Assembly: GCA_905221605.1 (NCBI GenBank)
Contig: CAJNDS010001613.1
Location: forward strand, 376,185-428,684
Reading direction: 5' to 3'
Source of the DNA: Symbiodinium natans
Lineage: Eukaryota; Sar; Dinophyceae; Suessiales; Symbiodiniaceae
Length of the DNA: 52,500 bases
The translations under genes were made by a program, and so were the position numbers. The notes beneath the pieces were generated by a model. It searched no databases. It was not told the origin of the DNA and saw only the letters and a list, made by a program, of their open reading frames with translations. Positions 12,001 to 19,126 of the stretch are shown one piece after another (the first letter of the stretch is position 1; the number at the start of each line of letters is the position of its first letter).

Positions 12001-15000
12001 ACTCCCGAGACTTTTCGAGTTTAGGACGTAGCGCCATGCATTTCTCAAGCTCATCTATAAGATGGTTGTACATGGTGCTTTCCTTCGGGAGATCATTGAG
12101 GGGTATGGTGCTCATGACGTAGAGATACTTATCCCTAAACGCCTCCAGGTTTGCAGGGCCATCTCCAGCTAGCTTGATGCTGAGGAGATTGCGCTCACCT
12201 AGCATACCGATGCGGTCGTGTTCCAGCTGAAAGTGTTTGAAGATGACGCGCAACATGCAGCGCCCATTGGGCATGCCGCCTGAAGCCATGCGCTCTCTTT
12301 CAATCATCTGCTGAAACTGTAGGCCAAACCTACCCTTACGGACAACCTTAAGCAACTTAGCCGCTATCTCCCTCTGCAGCCTTGGAAAGCTGGGGTCAGC
12401 AGCAAGCTCTGCATCTGTGCTGGTGAGGCAAGCTTGGGCCCACTGGTACACCTCATTGCCAGGCGTCTTCTGCAACCTTCCTATGGCTACGAGGACCTGG
12501 TTGATGTACCCCCTGGCCTGACCTGCCGTCTCCGGGGCCGCTGGAAGCACAAGGTCGTTCAGAGACTTGAGCCTGATGACGGTTTCCTCGTACTCGGCGG
12601 GCCCCTTTGTTGAAGAACTCTCTGCGGTGTGGCGGTCGGCATCAGCCCACAGGTCGAACCCTTGTCCCGGTGCATCACCCCCCTGCCCCCCATCACCGCC
12701 ACCGTCGGTGCCATTGCCGCCGTTTGCTGTCAAGTAAGGACAGTCGGCTTCGTGGTGGCTTGTGCTACCGCACATGCGGCAGTTGCGTCGGCTTTGGCGT
12801 GAGGAGGCGGAAGAGGAAGATGAACTGGAGCTCGAGGATCCTGGGGACTCAGGTGCCTGTTTCCACCCGCCTGTTGCTTTGTTGCACCTAAGGACAGAGT
12901 GGGAACTGCGACCGCAGCACTTGGGGCTGCTCCGCTTTGTGTGGCTGGTGCGCCCTGGCTGGCTGCACCCTGCGCGGGCTGTTCGCCCGGGTGTGCAGCG
13001 AAGCCCTTTGCAACCAACCCTGCTAAGTTCTTAACTAGAGACGCTAGATCATCTACCCTACGTTCCAGAGCATTGTCCACCGGTGGATTCACCGGAGAAG
13101 CAAATTGAGCCACATGGACTGGGACGCCACAGGCTGCCCCCTCAGAGGGAGCGTGCTGATCCGACGGTTGTGCATCGGAAGGGGCGGTTTGAAACCCCAT
13201 GCCTGCGGGCACAGACAAAGTGGATTGTTGTGGAAAAGAAACCGTGCCATTGGGGCTCTGGTCGGGTGAGGGCTGCGTGAAGACAAAAGGAGCGTCCTCA
13301 GGAATCGTTGGGGAGGAGACCAGCGCCGGAGTGGGAGGAGAGACCTCAAAACCTTGTTCTCTGGCGTGCAAAAGCTGCCCAGTGAGGGCTTGGACTCTTG
13401 CAAGGGCGTCCGCTTGAGTGCTAGCAAGCTCCCGCTTGAGCGCCGCGACCTGGCTTTCTAGGTCGCAGGTGCGGGTGTCGGCCGTGTCGACCTGAAGCTG
13501 TAGCTCTTGACTCCTGCGCTCCGCTCTTTGGCGAGCGTCCTCTGCACCATGCCATGCGCCTTCGGCCTGTGTGCGAGCGGCCTCAACACGAGAGACCTCT
13601 GCCCTGGCCTCGGCAAGCTGTCGATGAGCCATGGCATCCGCTTGTTGCAGGGCCTGCTGGGCCTGTGCTCTTAAGGACTCTTCACGAACCTGGGCATCAG
13701 ACAGTGCGCTCTGAGCAGCACTTGCTATGGCATGGGCTTGCGCACGCAAAACTTCCTCGTTCTGGGCGGTATGCACTGACATCTGCTTGATGACTTCTCG
13801 CGCTTGTTGCGTCACCAAATGCTCGCGTTCCGCGGCTGCAGCCGCTGCCTGCTGAGCAAGCTGTTCCCTCCCTGCCGCATTGTGAGCAGCATTGGCGGCA
13901 TGAAGCGCTACGCCTGACGCATGGTGCGCTGTCTGCATGGCGGCTCCTGCCAGGAAGGTGGCTTGTGTGGCACTGAGTTCTGGAGCCCGTCGTTGTGGGA
14001 CGGGGGTGGCCCCTGAGGACGAGGAGTCCTCTGCTACCCGAAGCCTTAAAGGGGTTCTTGGGTTTTGTGGCGGAGGCCTGTTTCCAGAACGAACAATTGT
14101 CGAGGCCGCAGGGACCAGGGCTCTACTATCCGCAAGTAACTCTGGGTCACTAAAAGAATCCGGAGAGGATCTGGAGCGACCATCAGATGGTGGGGAGATG
14201 CCAGATGGCCTAGCCATGGCTTCACCTGCCCACTTGATCCGAAGTTGAGCCGAAACTTAAACTAGAGTACTTAGGGGATTAGAGGTTAACCCAAACCCTG
14301 CGCTCGACAAAGACCACTTTTTGCTGCTGCGGGCGAGCTTCGGTGTGCTTACGCAGCACCCAGTGCAAACAAAACCTTTGTGTCGGATTGGGCCCGGACT
14401 TCGCACGGGCAAAGTTGTTAAACCAAAGGCTGACACCTAGAGCCAAGCCCTTTTGGTGCGCCTGTGGCTCGGCAGCACCCTGGGGCACCGCAAAAGAAAG
14501 TTGTGAAGGCGACCACCCCTAAACCAGGCACTACCTAACCAACCAACCAACCGTTGGCTAGTGCGCCCAGGGCAGCACTCTCTGGGAGCGCTGCACACGG
14601 AATGGTTTTAAACCTTACTCTATGCACCCCCCTACAGCCCACCTTAAACCACCACTAAACCAAGCTGCCCCTTGGTGCGCTTGGGAGCAGCACTCTCGGG
14701 CGCTGCACGTGGGGCGGGCACGAAACTCACCGCCACGACTTTGAGTCGCGGACGTGTTCGTGTGGCTGCAGGGCACGCGCCAATGGAAGGTTGTGCCTCC
14801 CCCCAGCAGCTATGATATCACTGTGCAAGTTGCGGAGAATGTCGGTGCAGCTACCGGATGTCACACGGTAGACCCAAGGCCCTACCTTTTGACACTCCGT
14901 GCAGATATCAAAGTTGTCGTCGACCACCACGGATGCTGCTGGGTTAAAAGAAACGAGTGCCTGGGCTTTGCCCCCGTCTCCCGTCCTCTCGTAGCACTGG

Positions 15001-18000
15001 GCGTAGTCGACTGAGGAACGGGGACTTATATCCTGGAGCGCGTTGCGCAGCTCCCTGGCACCTGGTCTTAGGCACGTACGAGCGTACTCTTCGGCCTTGT
15101 TTCTGCCGGAAAAGGAGAACAGACACACGTTGATTGGTCCGTGCTCCGAGGCAAGGTCGCGGAGGGCAGAAATGAAGTCTGGAGTAAATTTCTGTACACT
15201 CGACTGCCAATCCCGGTCTACCGTGCCGTGCCAATCTAGGATTAGCGTCCACAACGGTCTTGAAGACTGAGCCTCCTGAGCGGAGAGAGGCTCAGGCTGC
15301 CCCCTTGATGAGGTTGGGGCGCCAGCTGCTGCCTCCGCTTGCCAGCGATGATAGGCGGCTCTATTTTGATGCTCGCCAAGCGCGTGTAGCGGGGCAGCCT
15401 TTGTCCTGACTGTTGTGGCCGGGTACGCGTCTTTGCCCACGACGCGAAGGAACACCGGTCCTGGGGGACCCTTGTAGGAAACCGGTGCGCTCGCAGCAGC
15501 ACCCTTGGGTGTCGCTGCCTTTGGCGTCGAGGTCCCTGGCCCCTCCGGAGGCGACTTGAAGACTATGCCGTCGCGGTCGGCCGGAGGCACCTTATATGGG
15601 ACGCTGAGGGCTGGAGGTGTCGGATTCGGCGCCTCGTGGAGACGTGCTCTTGCTGAAGCAGGCCTTTGCTTCTGTTGGATGGTCCGCCCCTCCTTGCCCA
15701 CAGAGCTGTCGTCTCGAGTTTCTGTGCGACCTCTGGTTGGCGGCAGCGGTGGGGGAGGTGGCGTCTGAGGCGGCTTTGGCAATGGCGGCGGCGGTGGCTG
15801 GTGCTCTTTTGGCGGTGTCACGGGAGCCGAAGCTGACCCTTTTGGCGGCGTCACGGGCGCCGGAATTGGCTCGGCTGCGCTCTTCGGCAGCGGCGGCGGC
15901 GGTGGTTGGTGCGCCTTCGGTGGTGTCATGGGTGCGGGAATTGGTTCGGCTGCACCCTGAACCACGTGTGCCACTGCCTTAGAAGAAGAAGCCTGGTGCG
16001 CCTCAGAGGCGGCAGCACCCTTTGGCTTTGACACCTGCCTTTTGTACTGCCTTGGAGCCTCTAAGTCTGGCAAGACCACGTCCGAGGGCTCAAAGCGTGC
16101 GTGCCTTGGCCTTAGCTGGACAGTGGTAGGCTGCCGCGCAATGCGCAACGGCCTCGCCTTGCTTGGCGGGGGATTGCTAGGCGCCGCCGGGGTGGTTTTG
16201 GCGTTTGAGGTGACCACCCGCCGCAGTGCGCCTGACGCCTTGTGTTCCGGGCGTGAGGGTGCCGGGCCGTCGTAGGTTGGTGCCTCTTCAACACCTGTCC
16301 TTGGCCGCGAACGCCCAACAGCCAAACGAGCCGCTTTTGTGGGCGGTACACTAAAGGACCTACCACGACCTCGGCTTGATGCGCTTGTAGCAGCACCCTC
16401 GCCCGGAGCGTCGTCCCAAACGGAGAGGCTATATGCAGGAACACCCCTTGGCTGTCCAGGGCTTGAGTGCGATTGCTGGTACGCACCTGGATCGAGCCAC
16501 GCCTCGTCAGGGAGGTCGTAGGCCGAAGTGTATCCCAGATGAAACGGAGCGCCTTGTGGCAGCTCCCTTGGTGGAGCCACAAACACAGGGACCGATCTGG
16601 GGCCAGATCTGCGTTCCCACACACCCTGGGAATCGACCCTTATAGTAGGGAAGGCTGAGTTGGCGGGGGTAAGGATTAAGGGCTGCCTATTGGAGATACG
16701 CGGCGGAGGGGTCCTGGACCTTGCTGCGCTGGAGGACGCGTCTGCGACCTCAACGGGCGCGTCTTCTTCTCGTGGCTCCTCCTCCAGGTCCTCCCCCGCT
16801 GACTGGTGGCAACCTTCTTCCTCAACCTCTTGCTCGCCTTTGACCTCGGCACCTAGGTGAACCTCTTCCTTAGGTGCGCCTTGGGCAGCACCCTCGACAC
16901 CTACGAGAGGATCAGGGGAAGAAGGCTTGTCTTCTTCTGGCGCGGGCTCGGCCTTGACGTGTCCCGCGTCGACCAAATCCTCAGCTAGCACGATCTCCTC
17001 CTCAACGTCGTCCGGGTCGTAGTCGACCGAAATCGGCTGTGAGTCTTCGTGCGCAGCTACAGCGGCGTCGGGTTCGTCCACCGTCGGAGGCGCCTCAGCT
17101 GGCTGGGGCACAGCAGGATCCGCGTCAAGCACAGGGGCCACTTCTGCGACCGGTGCGCTTGGAGCAGCAGCACCCTCTGAGGAAGTGGCCGCTGGCTCTT
17201 GTGGATCCTGCTGCGCCACAGCTGCAGCCTTCGCCTTTGGGTCCGACTTCGCTTTCGCTTTCGCCTTCGCCTTTGCCTTCGCCTTTGGTTTTGGCTTAGG
17301 CACGGGATCTTCTGGCCCGATCCCGGCCCTTTGTGCCTGGCGCACGCCGCGGAGCGGTGGGTAGTAGACCGCTAACTCCGCCCAAATCTCAGAGTCGCGG
17401 CTCAACCACCCAGCTTCGTACTCCTGCTCGAACCGCTCGATTATACCCGGGAGGATGTCGTCGACGTTCTCCTCAAAGTCCAGGCGGTCGATCTCGGCGT
17501 AGTGCTGCTTCCACGCAAGCTTACGCACCAGGTCTTGGCCACGGTAGAAGTTCTTCTTCCGGGCCTTGCTTCCTCCGCGGGTTCCCCGGTGGTGCTGTTC
17601 TTCCATGCGCTACCACCGGGGCGTTCCTATGCCCTTTGCTCAGCGCGCGCGGGGCAGCACTCTCGAGCAGGGCTGAACCCTAACCTAGAAAGGCCGGGGT
17701 GGATCTACGGGCCCACAGAGCTACGGCGTGATAACCACTTAAGTATGCGTGGAACACCCTAGGGGGAAACAAAGGAGGGGGAACCCCACTGGGATCAACC
17801 CCGGCCGCGACCCTTAACTTTAAGCTAAAGGGCATCTAGCGGGCCTTTTTACCTTGAGCCAAACAAAGTGTAGCATCGAAAGTGAATTCCTACTCTCTGG
17901 GGCCTCTAACTAAAGAGCCTCTGCCTACGGTCCTAAGGGGCCTCTGGAGCCCTGATTTCTTGACTTGGGGTTTCAAGAATTAACGTGGGGGCCTGTTGAA

Positions 18001-19091
18001 ATGAGAATAGGCATTTCCCGTAGTTTGGACCGTCTTTAATCGGGCTTTAAAGGACCCCTAAACCCTAACCCCTAAAGCCTAAACCCTAAACCCCAAACCC
18101 CAAACCCTAAACCCTAAACCCTAAACCCAAAACCCCCCCCAAATGTTGATTGAAAGATGTGGGCTGCTGTAGTACCCTGGACCCCCCCCCCCCCCCCGCA
18201 AGCTCGAGAGGCCTTTCTTGAAACTTCAAGCCCTCAAACCATAATCCTTTAACATACAATGTACATATATGATATTTTTTTGTATTTATCTATGCGGCAT
18301 GAAGAATGTGAGAATATCGCATCTGCCCAATGCTTAAAAAGAAGAATAAGATAGCTACTCTCAGTCTGACCCCCAAGGGCTTCGGGGGGCGTTTAAGGGC
18401 TTAAGGCTGCGGACTTAGGGCCCTAAACCTAAACCCTAAACCCTAGAACCCTTAAACCCCTAAACCCCTAAACCCCTAAACCCTAGAACCCCTAAACCCC
18501 TAAACCCCTAAACCCCTAAACCCCTAAACCCCTAAACCCCTAAACCCCTAAACCCCTAAACCCCTAAACCCCTAAACCCCTAAACCCTTGTGAGCCTTCA
18601 CCCAGGTCGAAGACTTTCTGGCTGAGCACCGACTGGAACTCCTGCAAGGGCAGGGAGGTTTAGGGTTTAGGGTTTAGGGTTTAGGGTTTAGGGTTTAGGG
18701 CTTAGGGTTTAGGGTTTAGGTTTTAGGGTTTAGGGTTTAGGGTGAAGGTTGAGAGTTCGGTTCCGAGGTTTGGGGTTGCAGGGTTTTAGAGCGCTGGGGT
18801 TTGTAGGATGTTCCGGTTTTGGGGTATTCGGGCTTCAGACTTTGGGGTTTTAGGGTTTAGGCTTTTAGAGTTTCAGGGTGCTAGGGTTTCAGGGTGCTAG
18901 GGTTTTAGGGTGTTAGGGTGTTAGGGTTTTCGGGTGCTGGGGGTAGGCTCTTTTTGCGATGTCTCGTGGCGGCTCGTGGTGCTTCATGGAGCAGAAAGTG
19001 TAGAGTTGCCCCTGGGTCCCAGATCCTGAAAGCCTACAACATTGCTGAAACCTAGACCCGAAATGCCGAGAACTGCCCCCTAAAACCAGAA

Positions 19092-19126
<35 letters not shown>

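Larger units (their letters stand above)
5954..17965 (-). mobile_element. Complete Ty1/copia-type LTR retrotransposon, 12,012 bp
   Basis: Two 229-bp LTRs that I compared base by base and found identical, a 5-bp duplication (TGGGG), a polypurine tract at the 3' LTR and a TGG-starting primer-binding site at the 5' LTR define the ends. Order on the minus strand: 5' LTR, ORF1 (HAD-like C-terminus), a roughly 500-bp gap, ORF2 (coiled-coil Gag-like), ORF3 (Gag, protease, integrase, extra methyltransferase-like block, reverse transcriptase, RNase H). Integrase before reverse transcriptase is the copia order. Identical LTRs and intact ORFs argue for a recent insertion, possibly a still active copy. 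At 12 kb it is long for copia, whose members are usually about 5 kb. It lies on the same strand as gene C and inside one of its introns. Confidence 0.95.
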
